Shown here: piece after piece, positions 50,933-61,500 of the stretch
How positions within the stretch are numbered: position 1 is the first letter of the stretch
How the letters are laid out: each line of letters opens with the position of its first letter
NCBI GenBank assembly: GCA_020847975.1
Contig: JADLBD010000064.1
Span: 1-62,740, forward strand
DNA: 62,740 nt
Direction: 5' to 3'
Source: Bryobacterales bacterium
GTDB lineage: Bacteria; Acidobacteriota; Terriglobia; Bryobacterales; Bryobacteraceae
Translations under genes and position numbers: made by a program
The notes under the pieces: generated by a model
Told to the model about the DNA's origin: nothing
Seen by the model: the letters and a program-made list of their open reading frames with translations, nothing else
The model's database searches: none

Positions 50933-52957
50933 ATGAGCTACCAACTGGCGGTGGATTACCGGCCGCGAGGAGACCAGGAGACGGCGATCGAGCAACTGGT
51001 GCGCGGCGTCAACGACGGCGATCAGCATCAGGTGTTGTTGGGCGTAACCGGATCGGGGAAGACCTTCACGATGGCGAAGGTGATTGAGCGGACCGGGCGT
51101 CCGGCGATCATCCTGGCGCATAATAAGACGCTGGCGGCGCAGCTCTATCAGGAGTTTAAGAGTTTTTTCCCGAGCAACGCGGTGGAGTATTTCGTCAGCT
51201 ACTACGACTACTACCAGCCGGAGGCGTACATACCGGCGTCGGACGTTTATATCGAGAAGGAAGCGACGGTCAACGACGAGTTGGACAAGCTACGGTTGTC
51301 GGCCACGCGGTCGCTCTTCGAGCGGCGGGATTGCGTGATCATCGCGAGCGTGAGCTGCATTTACGGGTTGGGATCGCCTGAGGCGTATTACGGAATGCTG
51401 CTGATGCTGGAAAAGGGGCAGCGGTTGAAGCGGGAGCAGATCACGCAGCGGCTGGTCGAGATCCTGTACGAACGCAACGACGGGGATTTCCGGCGCGGGA
51501 CATTCCGTGTGCGGGGAGACGTCATCGAGTTGTTTCCCACCTATGACGACTATGCTTACCGCATCGAACTGTGGGGGGACGAGATCGAGAGCCTGTCGCA
51601 GGTGGACCCCCTGACCGGCGCCATCCGGCAGACGTATCTGCGCCTGCCGATCTATCCGAAGACGCACTATGTGATGAGCTCCGAGACGCGGGATGAGGCG
51701 ATTCGGAGTATCCGGATGGAACTGGAATGGTGGCAGAAGGAGTTGGAAAAGCAGGGAAAACTGGTGGAGGCGCAGCGGCTCTACCAGCGCACGATGTTCG
51801 ATCTGGAAATGATGCGAACGATCGGGTATTGCCACGGGATTGAGAACTACTCGCGGCATTTTTCGGGGAGGCTGCCGGGGGAGGCGCCGCCCACGCTGCT
51901 CGATTATCTGCCGCATGACTGCCTCGTGTTTATTGACGAGAGCCACCAGACCATTCCCCAACTCGGAGGAATGTATCACGGGGACCGTTCGCGGAAGGAG
52001 AACCTGGTATCGTTCGGGTTCCGGCTTCCGAGCGCCCTGGACAACCGGCCGCTGACGTTCGAGGAGTTCGAAAACCGGGTGAACCAGTTGATTTATGTAT
52101 CGGCGACGCCGGGGCCTTATGAGTTGACGAAATCGGCGGGAGTGGTGGTGGAGCAGGTGATCCGGCCCACGGGACTCGTGGATCCGGAGGTGGAGATACG
52201 GCCGATCCGGGGGCAGGTGGACGATTTATTGAACAGGATTCGCGAGCGGGTCGAGCGCAACGAGCGTGTTCTCGTGACAACGCTGACGAAGCGAATGGCC
52301 GAGGATTTGACGGAATACTATTCTGAACTCGGTGTAAAATGCCGGTACCTGCATTCAGAGGTCAGTACATTGGACCGGGTGCGGATTCTGCGGGATTTGC
52401 GGAAAGGAGAGTTCGACGCGCTGGTGGGGGTGAATCTGCTGCGCGAGGGGCTGGATTTGCCGGAAGTCTCACTCGTGGCGATTCTCGATGCGGATAAGGA
52501 AGGTTTTTTGCGGTCTGCGGGATCATTGATCCAGACAATCGGGAGAGCGGCGCGGAACGTCAACGGGCGGGCGATCCTGTATGCGGATGTCATGACCGGC
52601 AGTATGCGGCGGGCCATCGAAGAGACGAACCGCCGGCGGAGGATTCAGGAGGAATACAACGAGAGGAACAACATCACGCCACAATCCATCGTGAAACCAA
52701 TCGACATGAGCCTGGTGGCGATTGCCGAGGCTGACTATGTCACCGTCCCGCTCGAGACGGAAACCGATTATGATGCGATGACTTCCGAGCAGCGTTCGAA
52801 GGCGATTGCCGAATTGGAGGCTTTGATGAAGGAAGCTGCACGTAACTTCGAGTTTGAGAAAGCGGCAAAATACCGCGACCGGATCAAGGGAATGCGTACA
52901 CCGAAGGCTTATGAAGAGATCGGCGCCGATAGCGTTGCTGGCAGCGGGAAGGGTTAG
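50933..52957 (+). CDS. uvrB: Excinuclease ABC subunit B
   Basis: The 674-residue protein is a complete UvrB, the DNA-damage-verifying helicase of nucleotide excision repair. Walker A GVTGSGKT lies near residues 38-45, the beta-hairpin segment [12 protein letters not shown] follows, and the helicase motifs DESHQT (near residue 335) and QTIGRAARN are present. The C-terminal UVR domain that contacts UvrA/UvrC is visible in [20 protein letters not shown]. No uvrA or uvrC lies in the window. Its last 47 bases overlap the start of the next gene, so expression of that gene may depend on it. Confidence 0.98.
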   Translation: MSYQLAVDYRPRGDQETAIEQLVRGVNDGDQHQVLLGVTGSGKTFTMAKVIERTGRPAIILAHNKTLAAQLYQEFKSFFPSNAVEYFVSYYDYYQPEAYIPASDVYIEKEATVNDELDKLRLSATRSLFERRDCVIIASVSCIYGLGSPEAYYGMLLMLEKGQRLKREQITQRLVEILYERNDGDFRRGTFRVRGDVIELFPTYDDYAYRIELWGDEIESLSQVDPLTGAIRQTYLRLPIYPKTHYVMSSETRDEAIRSIRMELEWWQKELEKQGKLVEAQRLYQRTMFDLEMMRTIGYCHGIENYSRHFSGRLPGEAPPTLLDYLPHDCLVFIDESHQTIPQLGGMYHGDRSRKENLVSFGFRLPSALDNRPLTFEEFENRVNQLIYVSATPGPYELTKSAGVVVEQVIRPTGLVDPEVEIRPIRGQVDDLLNRIRERVERNERVLVTTLTKRMAEDLTEYYSELGVKCRYLHSEVSTLDRVRILRDLRKGEFDALVGVNLLREGLDLPEVSLVAILDADKEGFLRSAGSLIQTIGRAARNVNGRAILYADVMTGSMRRAIEETNRRRRIQEEYNERNNITPQSIVKPIDMSLVAIAEADYVTVPLETETDYDAMTSEQRSKAIAELEALMKEAARNFEFEKAAKYRDRIKGMRTPKAYEEIGADSVAGSGKG

Positions 52958-53756
52958 AGACTCGTTCCTGAGGCGCGTCGCCGTCGTGAAGGAGCGCCTG
53001 GGGCCGGTGCGATCGTCTTCGTACCGGTTGGCGAGCCGCATATCGAATATTCTCGGAGCAGGCTTTCCGGTGGAGAATCTGGAGGCCTTCGCCCCGTGCA
53101 GCGTGATCCTGATTTCCATTCCGGAGCATTGCATGGGCGGCGCGGTCCAGGAACTCTCCGAAGCGCCGCTGGATTGGAAAGCAAAGACGGTGCTGCTGTG
53201 CGACTCGACGTGCGACAGCGGCGTGCTCCGCCGCTTGGGCGAAGCGGGGGCGGCGACCGGTTCGATCACTCCCGTGGATGGACCGGACGGGCGGCTGTAT
53301 GTGGCCGAGGGAGACCGGAAGGCCATCGCACAGGCAAAATTACTCGTGGGCGGGCCGGGCGTGAAAGTGGTGGCGATGGATCACGGCCGCAAGTCTCTGT
53401 ACCTGGCGGGAGTGAATTTCGCCACCGGGCTCGCGCTGCCGCTGCTGGCGGCGAGCGTGGAGACTTTGCGCGCCACGGGCGTGGAGCAGAATGACGCGAC
53501 AGTGATTGCGGAACGCTTGTTTCAACGAACCTTGCGCGCGTATTTGAAGGGCGGGAGAAGGGCGTGGGAAGGGGAGTTGGTGGTGAAGAACCAGCAGGCG
53601 ATCCGGCGTCAGGTGCAATCGCTTTTCAAGGTGAACCCGCACCTGGCGGGGTATTTCTACCAGAACGCGATGCAGGCGGTGAAGCTGTTCCGGCAGGACC
53701 CGCAATGGTTGAAGGAGTTGGCGGAGGAGGCTTATCCAAAGGCGCAGGGGCAGTGA
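52911..53756 (+). CDS. DUF2520-like Rossmann-fold protein
   Basis: From ATG 52911 ([20 protein letters not shown]) the protein has 281 residues. The N-terminal Rossmann part retains [22 protein letters not shown] and [12 protein letters not shown], and then [20 protein letters not shown] followed by TGSITPVDG: this is the pattern of DUF2520 proteins, which resemble NADP-dependent oxidoreductases related to ketopantoate and pyrroline carboxylate reductases. The C-terminal helical part ([19 protein letters not shown]) forms the second domain. The normal GxGxxG is weakened to GRVRDS, so cofactor binding may be altered. It overlaps uvrB in a different frame. Confidence 0.72.
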   Translation: MKRSAPIALLAAGRVRDSFLRRVAVVKERLGPVRSSSYRLASRISNILGAGFPVENLEAFAPCSVILISIPEHCMGGAVQELSEAPLDWKAKTVLLCDSTCDSGVLRRLGEAGAATGSITPVDGPDGRLYVAEGDRKAIAQAKLLVGGPGVKVVAMDHGRKSLYLAGVNFATGLALPLLAASVETLRATGVEQNDATVIAERLFQRTLRAYLKGGRRAWEGELVVKNQQAIRRQVQSLFKVNPHLAGYFYQNAMQAVKLFRQDPQWLKELAEEAYPKAQGQ

Positions 53757-53778
53757 AGCAGCGGGCGTTCCCCTGCTC

Positions 53779-54624
53779 TCAGCGCTTGGCGTACTTGCGA
53801 AAGAAGCCGTTGAGTTCCGCTAACGGGACGAGACCGTCGAAGGACTGGAAGCTGCCGTGTTCGGCGATGGCGGCGGCGGCTTCGAGAAAAGCGGTAAAGG
53901 CGGCGCGGGCGAGGGCTGAGCCGACGCTGATGCGCCGTACGCCGAGTTCGGCGGCATCGGTGACGGTCAGCCCGGTGTAGGCGCTCATGAGGAGATTGAC
54001 GGGTTTGGGGTGGACCGCGGCGACGATGGCGCGGATGTCATCGGCGGCGCGGGGACCCGGGGCGTAGAGAACATCGGCTCCGGCTTCAGCATAGGCCTGG
54101 AGGCGGCGGATGGACTCGGCGAGCGGGTTGTCGTGTCCCACCAGGAAACATTCGGCGCGGGCGGTGAGGAGGACGGGCGCTCCGGTGGCGTCGATGGCCG
54201 CGCGGGCGGCGCGGATGCGCTCGGCGGCGAGGGGCAGATCGTAGAGGGGATGCGCGGGGTCTCCCGTGGCGTCTTCGATCGAGAGGCCGGCGACCCCGGT
54301 ATGCACGCAGAGGCGAACGTTGTGCGCGACCTCTTCGGGACGGTGGGCGTAGCCGGATTCGAAGTCGGCGTTAACGGGGAGCGGCGTGGCGTTGACGAGT
54401 TCGGAGATGTGCGCGAGCACGGTGTCGCGCGGCGCCGCCCATTCGGCGTCCGGCAGGCCGAGAGAAAAGGCGAGACCCGCGCTGGTGGTGGCGAGGGCGG
54501 GGAAGCCGAAGTGTTGCAGATAGCGGGCAGTGCCCACGTTCCAGGGATTCGGCATGACGAAACAGCCGCTTTCGTGGAGTTTGTGGAAGGCCGCGCGGCG
54601 GGCGGCGAAAGGGGAGAGTTCCAT
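53779..54624 (-). CDS. Isocitrate lyase/PEP mutase family protein
   Basis: I start this 281-residue protein at ATG 54624 (MELSPFAARRAAFHKLHESG), which separates it cleanly from the divergent dipeptidase gene. It is a TIM barrel of the isocitrate lyase/PEP-mutase superfamily: CFVMPNPWNVGTARYL start, NADFESGYA for metal binding, and LLTARAECFLVG. It lacks the KKCGH-type catalytic cysteine loop of isocitrate and methylisocitrate lyase, as in the oxaloacetate-hydrolase and PEP-mutase-like subgroup. The substrate cannot be assigned. An inverted repeat of seven bases (GCAGGGG/CCCCTGC) at 53744-53777 lies just beyond the stop. Confidence 0.85.
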   Translation of the reverse strand: MELSPFAARRAAFHKLHESGCFVMPNPWNVGTARYLQHFGFPALATTSAGLAFSLGLPDAEWAAPRDTVLAHISELVNATPLPVNADFESGYAHRPEEVAHNVRLCVHTGVAGLSIEDATGDPAHPLYDLPLAAERIRAARAAIDATGAPVLLTARAECFLVGHDNPLAESIRRLQAYAEAGADVLYAPGPRAADDIRAIVAAVHPKPVNLLMSAYTGLTVTDAAELGVRRISVGSALARAAFTAFLEAAAAIAEHGSFQSFDGLVPLAELNGFFRKYAKR

Positions 54625-54655
54625 AGGGGAAGGAGCATCTAGTATACTCCGGTCC

Positions 54656-55807
54656 ATGTGCCGCTTATGGATGTTTGCCGTGTTCGCCGGTTTGTGCGGG
54701 GCGCAGGATGCGCGGCTGGACCGGCTGATGAAGGACATCCTGATCTTCGACGCGCACATCGACACGCCGCGGTACTTTCTCGATGAAGGCTACCGGCTGG
54801 CGGACCGGCACGCGTATTACGAACTCGATTTGCCTCGGATGAGGGAAGGGCGCATGGGCGCGGTGCTGTTCGGGATCTACGCGCAGCCGCAGGATTTTGC
54901 GCCGCGGCAATTTCTGCCGCGGGCGCTCGAGGTGCTGGATGCGCTGCGGATCGAGGTAGGGCGTAACGGGAAGGACATGGAGTTCGCCTTCACTAGCGAT
55001 GACGTGATGCGCATCCACAAAGCGGGGAAGATAGCGGCGCTGGCGAGCCTCGAGGGCGGGCACCTGATTGGTGACAGCGCGCGGATTTTGAGGGATTTCG
55101 AGCGGCTGGGCGTGCGGTACATGACGCTGGCGCATTTCAAGAACAACGTGTTTGCGGATTCAATGACGGATACGGCGGTGCATGGCGGGCTGTCGGCCCG
55201 CGGCAAGGAACTGGTGCGGGAGATGAACCGCATGGGCGTCATGGTGGATGTGTCGCACATCTCGGATCAGGCGGTGTTCGATGCGGTGGATGCCAGCGCC
55301 TCGCCGGTGATCGCCTCCCATTCGTCGGTGAAGGCGATTGCGCCGATTCCGCGGAACATGCCGGACGAGGTCATCCGGGCGGTGGCGCGCAAAGGCGGGG
55401 TGATCTGCATCAATTTCCACGCGGGGTATTTGAACAAGCCCGCCTACGAGGTATATATCCGGAACCGGCCGAAGCGCGATGAGGAAGTCAAGGCGGCGGG
55501 GACGGATTGGGAGAAGATCCGGCGGATCCAGCGGCGGTATTACGATTACATGCCCCCGGTGCAGGTGAAGGAACTGCTTCGCCACATCGACTATGTGGCG
55601 AAGTTGGCCGGTTCCGCGCACGTGGGGTTGGGCTCGGATTTCGACGGGGTCAGCGGCATGGTTCCGGTGGGAATGGAAGACGTCTCGAAGTATCCGGTGC
55701 TGGTGAAGGGACTGATGGACATGGGATACAAGGATGAGGACATCCGGAATATCATGGGTCTCAACCTGGTGCGGGTGATGCGGGAGAACGAAAGGAGAGC
55801 GCAATGA
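54656..55807 (+). CDS. Membrane dipeptidase (peptidase M19)
   Basis: The ATG at 54656 gives a signal peptide (MCRLWMFAVFAGLCGAQ) and a 383-residue protein. The metal and catalytic elements of renal-dipeptidase-type enzymes are present: DAHIDTP (HxD), ASLEGGHLIG (Glu ligand), VDVSHISDQ and ASHSSVKAI (two His ligands), and GSDFDG near residue 325. It should be a secreted zinc dipeptidase, possibly using D-amino-acid peptides. Its stop codon overlaps the next start as ATGA. It is divergent from the PEP-mutase-like gene, whose start is 32 bases away. Confidence 0.92.
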   Translation: MCRLWMFAVFAGLCGAQDARLDRLMKDILIFDAHIDTPRYFLDEGYRLADRHAYYELDLPRMREGRMGAVLFGIYAQPQDFAPRQFLPRALEVLDALRIEVGRNGKDMEFAFTSDDVMRIHKAGKIAALASLEGGHLIGDSARILRDFERLGVRYMTLAHFKNNVFADSMTDTAVHGGLSARGKELVREMNRMGVMVDVSHISDQAVFDAVDASASPVIASHSSVKAIAPIPRNMPDEVIRAVARKGGVICINFHAGYLNKPAYEVYIRNRPKRDEEVKAAGTDWEKIRRIQRRYYDYMPPVQVKELLRHIDYVAKLAGSAHVGLGSDFDGVSGMVPVGMEDVSKYPVLVKGLMDMGYKDEDIRNIMGLNLVRVMRENERRAQ

Positions 55808-57000
55808 GAAGACGCGAATTTCTGGGTACGATGGCTGCCGTGCCGGCGCTGGGCGCGGCCGGCGGGAGGAAGAAGATTGCCTGCCTGAGCAGCACGTATC
55901 ACGTGCGGTCGCATTCGGACAACTTCATCACGCGGTTTCTCGAAGGGTATTGGATCGACGAGAAATACTATCCGCCGCCGTTCGAGGTTGCATCGTTGTG
56001 GAGAGACCAGATCCACCCGGCGGATATCGGAGGGCGGCTGGCGCAGGCGTACGGCGTGCGCGTGGCGAACTCGATTGAGGATGCGCTGACTTTAGGCACC
56101 GGGAAACTGGCCGTGGACGGAGTTGTGATGGTGTGCGAGCACGGCAACTATCCGTTCAATGACAAGCAGCAGCAGTTGTATCCGCGCTACGAGTTCTTCG
56201 AGCAGATCGTCAGGGTATTCAAAGCGAGCGGGCGCTCCTGTCCGGTGTTTTCAGACAAGCATCTCTCCTATGACTGGAAGAAGGCGAAACAGATGTACGA
56301 CTGGTCGCGGGAGTTGCATTTTCCTTTCATGGCGGGCTCGAGCGTTTCGGTGACGTTCCGGCGTCCGGAGGTGGATCCGCCCTTGGGAGTGGCGATGGAA
56401 TCGGCCCTGTGCGTGGGCGGAGGCTGGGTGGCCGATGGCGGGATCTTTCATCTGCTCGACACGCTGCAAGCGTTCGTGGAACGCCGCAAGGGGGCCGAAA
56501 CAGGCGTGAAAGCTGTGCAGATGATGACCGGCGACGCGGTGTGGAAGGCGGCGGCCGAAGGGTTATGGAAGCGGGAACTTATGGACGCTGCGCTGTCGCG
56601 CGGCGAAAAGGTGGCTCCGGGGCGGCCGGAGGATTCGAAGAATGCGGTGGTGGGCCTCGTCGAGTATCGCGACGGGTTCAAGGGCGCGGTGCTGGCGTTA
56701 GGGTCGAAGGTGAACGAATACCTGGTGGCATACAAGGCGCAAGGCAAGGTGGAGAGTACGTTGTGTTACGTGCCCTCGGAGAATTCGAACAACTTCTCGA
56801 TGCTCGTGCACGGGATTACGCAGATGATCCAGACCGGGAAGCCGTCGCATCCCGTCGAGCGCACGCTGCTGGTAAGCGGCGCCCTGGCGGCATTGATGGA
56901 GTCGCGGTTCGAGCATGAGAAGCGGTTGGAAACGCCGGAACTGGCGGTGAAGTACAAGGCGCCGGTGAAGTCGTGGTATGCGCATGGGATGGGGAGCTAA
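55804..57000 (+). CDS. Tat-exported Gfo/Idh/MocA-like protein of unknown function
   Basis: The 398-residue protein starts with a twin-arginine export signal (MRRREFLGTMAAVPALGAAG). The remainder resembles oxidoreductase-like proteins of Acidobacteria and Planctomycetes, with YHVRSHSDNFITRFLEGYW, GVVMVCEHGNYPFND and KHLSYDWKKAKQMYD, but no GxGxxG cofactor motif is seen, so NAD binding is doubtful. It overlaps the dipeptidase gene by four bases and ends four bases before the SMP-30 gene: the three form an operon. A role in processing a sugar or amide together with the lactonase is plausible. Confidence 0.75.
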   Translation: MRRREFLGTMAAVPALGAAGGRKKIACLSSTYHVRSHSDNFITRFLEGYWIDEKYYPPPFEVASLWRDQIHPADIGGRLAQAYGVRVANSIEDALTLGTGKLAVDGVVMVCEHGNYPFNDKQQQLYPRYEFFEQIVRVFKASGRSCPVFSDKHLSYDWKKAKQMYDWSRELHFPFMAGSSVSVTFRRPEVDPPLGVAMESALCVGGGWVADGGIFHLLDTLQAFVERRKGAETGVKAVQMMTGDAVWKAAAEGLWKRELMDAALSRGEKVAPGRPEDSKNAVVGLVEYRDGFKGAVLALGSKVNEYLVAYKAQGKVESTLCYVPSENSNNFSMLVHGITQMIQTGKPSHPVERTLLVSGALAALMESRFEHEKRLETPELAVKYKAPVKSWYAHGMGS

Positions 57001-57003
57001 GCA

Positions 57004-57825
57004 ATGATTGAAGCAAAGAGCGAAAAGTTCTGGAACTACATCGACCGCAACGCGAAGGTGGAGCGCGTGGCGACGGGCTTTGGGTTTGTCGAAGGTCCGG
57101 TGTTCAGCCGGTTGGGCTTTCTGCTGTTCAGCGATCTGCGCCAGGAGCACATTTTCCGCTGGGCGCGGGGCAAGTTGACCGTGTTCCGCGAGAAGAGCAA
57201 CCACTCCAACGGACTGACGTTCGACCATCAGGGGCGCCTGCTCGCGTGCGAAAAGGGGCGGGTGACGCGGACGGAAAAGAACGGAGCGATCACGGTTCTG
57301 GCCGGCGAGGGATTGGAGGGGCCCAACGATCTGGTGTATGCGATTGACGGGAGCCTGTATTTCACGGACTTCCCCAAAGGCCGGGTGTACCAGGTGACGC
57401 GGGAGCGGAGCGGCGTGGGGGGAACCGCGGACAAGGGGACCGTGCGCGTGGTGAGCGAGGATGGCGAAGGACCCAACGGCGTGGCGCTTGCTCCGAATCA
57501 GCAGAAACTGTACGTGGCGGACTACAAACAGAAGGTGGTCCGCGTGTATGGGATCAAGGCGGACGGGACGCTCGAGAGAGGGCGGGATTTCGCGAAGGTG
57601 CAGGGCGACGGTCTGAAAACAGACGAAGCCGGAAATGTTTGGGTGGCGGACGGCGAGAAGGGTGTTGCCGTGTTTGATGCGAGCGGAGAAATGCTGGGGA
57701 TTGTGAACACGCCCGAGGCTCCGGCGAACTTGAATTGGGGGAACGGGTTCCGGGGGCTGTACATCATGGCGCGGACCAGCGTTTACCACGTGCCGACGAA
57801 AGTGAACGGAACGCGGACTTTTTGA
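57004..57825 (+). CDS. SMP-30/gluconolactonase family protein
   Basis: A 273-residue propeller lactonase. The family hallmarks are present in order: FGFVEGPVFSRLGFLLFSD, SNHSNGLTFDHQGRLLACE, GPNDLVYAIDGSLYFTDFPKG and GPNGVALAPNQQKLYVADY (all cited in part). Metal ligands are expected at E in VEGP, N in GPNDL and N in GPNGV, followed by the Asp in VWVADG. It should hydrolyse a sugar lactone. There is no signal peptide, so it is likely cytoplasmic, unlike the exported genes upstream. It ends 15 bases before the convergent membrane-protein genes, at the point where the G/C skew changes. Confidence 0.88.
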   Translation: MIEAKSEKFWNYIDRNAKVERVATGFGFVEGPVFSRLGFLLFSDLRQEHIFRWARGKLTVFREKSNHSNGLTFDHQGRLLACEKGRVTRTEKNGAITVLAGEGLEGPNDLVYAIDGSLYFTDFPKGRVYQVTRERSGVGGTADKGTVRVVSEDGEGPNGVALAPNQQKLYVADYKQKVVRVYGIKADGTLERGRDFAKVQGDGLKTDEAGNVWVADGEKGVAVFDASGEMLGIVNTPEAPANLNWGNGFRGLYIMARTSVYHVPTKVNGTRTF

Positions 57826-57840
57826 GGAATTTCTTCCCGC

Positions 57841-58026
57841 TTAGCCGTGCCCCAAATACATCAGCCATCCGAGCGCGAACATCACCACCACGAAATAGGC
57901 GAACGACCGCAGCCCGTACATCAGCCGCTCCTTGTCCGTCTTCTTCGTCACCACGCCCAACACCACTGAGGTAAACAGGGCGAACAGCAGCGCTGCCTCG
58001 AAGTGAGAGAGATTCACCTTCGGCAT
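57841..58026 (-). CDS. Small two-helix membrane protein
   Basis: A 61-residue protein with two hydrophobic helices (AALLFALFTSVVLGVVT and FAYFVVVMFALGWLMYLG) and a central charged stretch (KKTDKERL). Its start overlaps the stop of the next upstream gene by one base (TGATG). The pair is probably one small membrane unit. I do not recognise the family. Confidence 0.65.
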   Translation of the reverse strand: MPKVNLSHFEAALLFALFTSVVLGVVTKKTDKERLMYGLRSFAYFVVVMFALGWLMYLGHG

Positions 58027-58445
58027 CAGTCCTTCCTCCCCGATACGATCTCGAACACATCCACCATCGCCAGCACGTTCAGCAATCCCGCCGCCACCAG
58101 AAACTTCGTCCCGTAGTCATGAACATGCCCGGCCACTTCCGGCTGGTTGTAACCGAGCCACGACGTCAGCAGGTAGAGAATCCCGCTCGCCATGTCGCCC
58201 ACAAACCCGCCGCAATAAATGATGGTCGTCAGCAGATCCCCCGTCATCGGGTGAAACATCGCCCCGCGCATCATGATCCCGAACAGGAAGGTCAGCGTAA
58301 TCGCCGCCGCCAGCAGAATTCCCCTCCCGGTCTTCTTCAGATAGAAGTGCCCCCCGCCGGGAACCAGCCACGCAAGAATCACTAATGGAGCCCACGTGGA
58401 TACCGGCGCGGTTGGTTGCTTTCCAGCAACTGCTTGGTCCGCCAT
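58026..58445 (-). CDS. Small membrane protein, DUF6677-like
   Basis: A 139-residue protein with a polar N-terminus, then a helix starting PLVILAWLVPGGGHFYLKKTG, typical of TM2/DUF6677-like proteins, and three further hydrophobic helices including GILLAAAITLTFLFGIM and TSGILYLLTSWLGY-like sequence (visible as GILYLLTSWLGY). It is translationally coupled to the small downstream membrane gene. Function unknown. It diverges from the large cytochrome-like gene across 77 bases. Confidence 0.7.
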   Translation of the reverse strand: MADQAVAGKQPTAPVSTWAPLVILAWLVPGGGHFYLKKTGRGILLAAAITLTFLFGIMMRGAMFHPMTGDLLTTIIYCGGFVGDMASGILYLLTSWLGYNQPEVAGHVHDYGTKFLVAAGLLNVLAMVDVFEIVSGRKD

Positions 58446-58522
58446 GCTTTCAGTCTATCAGACGCGCTTCCGGCGCCACTCACAATCCGTCGCCTTCGCC
58501 ACTCCACCCAGGCATCTATATA

Positions 58523-61500
58523 ATGAGACTAACTCTCATGGGCTATAAAGCAGGTGCATTCTTCCTTCTCTCTCTGTCTGCCTTCGCTGCGGATCCGTCC
58601 ATCGAATTCAACCGCGACGTGCGCCCCATCCTCTCCGACAACTGCTTCGGTTGCCACGGTCCCGATGCCACCGCAAAACATATCCCCTTCCGCCTCGATA
58701 GCGAAGCCGCCGCCAAAGCCGACCTCGGCGGCGGCCACCACGCCATCGTCGAAGGCAGCCCCGAAAAAAGCGAGCTTATGCGCCGCGTCACCACCGACAA
58801 GAAATTCATGCGCATGCCGCCCGCCTCCACCGGCCACACCCTCTCCACCAAACAAATCGACATCCTCCGCGCCTGGATTGCCCAGGGCGCGAAGTGGCAA
58901 AAACACTGGGCCTTCCTCCCCCCCGTTCGCTATGACCCCCCCGCCGTCCGCAACTCCGCGTGGCCCAGGAACCCCATCGACAACTTCATCCTCGCTCGCC
59001 TCGAACAGGAAGGCTTGAAACCCTCCCCCGAAGCCGATCGCGAAACCCTCCTCCGCCGCGTCTCCCTCGACATTACCGGCCTCCCGCCCACACCCGCCGA
59101 AATCGACGCCTTCCTTGCTGACAAATCTCCCAACGCCTACGAGAAAGTCGTGGACCGCCTCCTTCACTCGCCCCGCTACGGCGAGCGCATGGCCATTCGC
59201 TGGCTCGATGCCGCCCGCTACGCCGATACCAATGGCTACCAGTTCGACGGCGAGCGCGTCATGTGGCGCTGGCGTGACTACGTCATCGATTCCTTCAACC
59301 GGAACAAGCCTTTCGACCAGTTCACCGTCGAACAGATCGCCGGCGACCTCATCCCCCACCACACCATGAACCAGGTCATCGCCACCGGCTTCAACCGCAA
59401 CCATCGCGCTAACACCGAAGACGGCATCATCCCTGAAGAATACGCCGTCGAATACGTCGTCGATCGCGTCGAAACCACCTCCGCCGTCTTCCTCGGCGTC
59501 ACCCTCGGCTGCGCCCGCTGCCACAACCACAAGTACGACCCCTTCACCCAAAAAGAGTTCTACCGCTTCTTTGCCTACTTCAACAACGTCCCCGAACTCG
59601 GCCGCGCCATGAAGTACGGCAATTCTCCCCCGCTCATTCCCGCCCCCACCCGGGAACAGCAGCGCCAATTAGAAGCCCTCGATGCGAAGATCACCGCCGC
59701 CAACGCCGCCTTGGCCCGCCACTCCGCCGCCACCACCAAAGCCCAGGCATCCTGGGAACATCAACTCGCCACCCAACCCCCCGCCTACTGGTCCCCCCTC
59801 ACCCTCCGCGACGCCGCCTGGGACCTCGATGACAACCTCCCCGCCCACTCTGGCAACCCCTCCATCGTCCCCGGCCGCATCGGCAAAGCCGCCGCCTTCG
59901 ACGGCAGTTCCTACCTCCAGATTCCCCAAGCCGGCCAGTTCGACATCGATGAGCGCTTCACCGTTTCCGGCTGGTTCTACTCCGAATGCGGCGATCAGCC
60001 GTGCAGCATCCTCACCCGCCAGTCCGATTCCCCCACCGGCAAAGGCTACGGCATCCATCTCAAGGACGGCAAGCTCTTCGTCACCATGACCAACAATTGG
60101 GCCGACGACGCCATCCGCTATGAGACCGAAGAAAAGATCCAGCCCAAACGCTGGTATCACGTGGCCCTCACCTATACCGGTTCCCGCATGGCCGAAGGAC
60201 TCACCCTCTACATCGACGGCAAGCCCGCCAAAGTGAAAGTCCTCCTCGATACCCTCTACCGCCCCTTCCGCAACGCCGGCCGCTCCTTCTCCGTGCCCTT
60301 CCGCATCGGCGCGGGCAACGGCCCCGAACAACAGTTCCGCGGCCGCATCGACGACGTCCGCATCTACTCCACCGTCCTCTCCCCCGGCGAGATCGAATCC
60401 CTCGCTCTCGGCGAATCGCTCAACCAAATTGCCGCCAAGCCCCCAACCGCCCGCACCGAAGCCGAGCAGCGCCAACTCCGCTGGTACTTCCTCGACAACG
60501 CGGCCCCTGAGCAGACGCGCCTCGAATGGAAGCGCCTCACCGAACTCAAACTCGAAAAAGAAAAATTCGAGCGCACCTTCCCCACCGTCATGGTGATGGC
60601 CGAAAGCCCCACCCCCAAGGAAACCCACATCCTCCAGCGCGGCCAATACGACAAGAAGGGCGAAAAGGTCGATCCCGGCCTCCCCGCCGTCCTTCCCCCG
60701 CTCCCTGACGGAGCCCCCAATAACCGGCTCGGCCTCGCCAAATGGATCGTCGATCCGAAGAACCCCCTCACCGCCCGCGTCATCATGAACCGTACCTGGC
60801 AGATGATCTTCTCTACGGGAATCGTGAAAACCGCCGAAGACTTCGGCGTGCAAGGGGAATGGCCTTCTCACCCCGAACTCCTCGATTGGCTCGCCACCGA
60901 ATTCGTCCGCACCGGCTGGGACATGAAAGCAATGGTGAAGGAAATTGTCATGAGCGCCGCCTACCGCCAGTCTTCCAAGGACACCCCGGAACTCCTCCAG
61001 CGCGACCCCGACAACCGCCTCCTCGCCCGCGGCCCCCGCGAGCGCATGAACGCCGAAATGATCCGCGACAGCGCCCTCTTCGAAGCCGGCCTCCTCAGCG
61101 AAAAACTCGGCGGACCCTCCGTAAAGCCCTATCAGCCCGCCGGCCTCTGGAAAGAACTCGTCATGCAGGACATGGACTACGTGCAGAGCAAAGGCCCCGA
61201 TCTTTACCGCCGCAGCCTCTACACCTTCTGGAAACGCACCATCGCTCCGCCCATGATGGCCAACTTCGATTCCGCTCTCCGCGAAACCTGCGTCGTGCGC
61301 GAGAATCGCACCAACACCCCGCTCCAGGCCCTCAATCTCATGAATGACGTCACCTTCGTCGAAGCCGCCCGCTTCGTCGGCCAGCGCATGATCAGGGAAG
61401 GCGGATCCGGCCCCGATTCCCGCCTCGCCTACGGCTTCCGCCTCATCATGAGCCGCAAGCCCTCCCCCGCCGAAGCCGCCGTCCTGCGCGGCAGTCTCCG

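Noticed and set aside
57820..57850. A dif-type recombination site at the skew switch
   Set aside because: No sequence resembling the 28-base dif consensus is visible in or beside the 15-base gap, so the terminus explanation is not supported by a dif site here.
58519..58524. TATAAT as a -10 promoter element before the cytochrome-like gene
   Set aside because: No matching -35 element lies at the right spacing, and it would overlap the preferred start codon; kept only as an argument for the alternative start at 58538.
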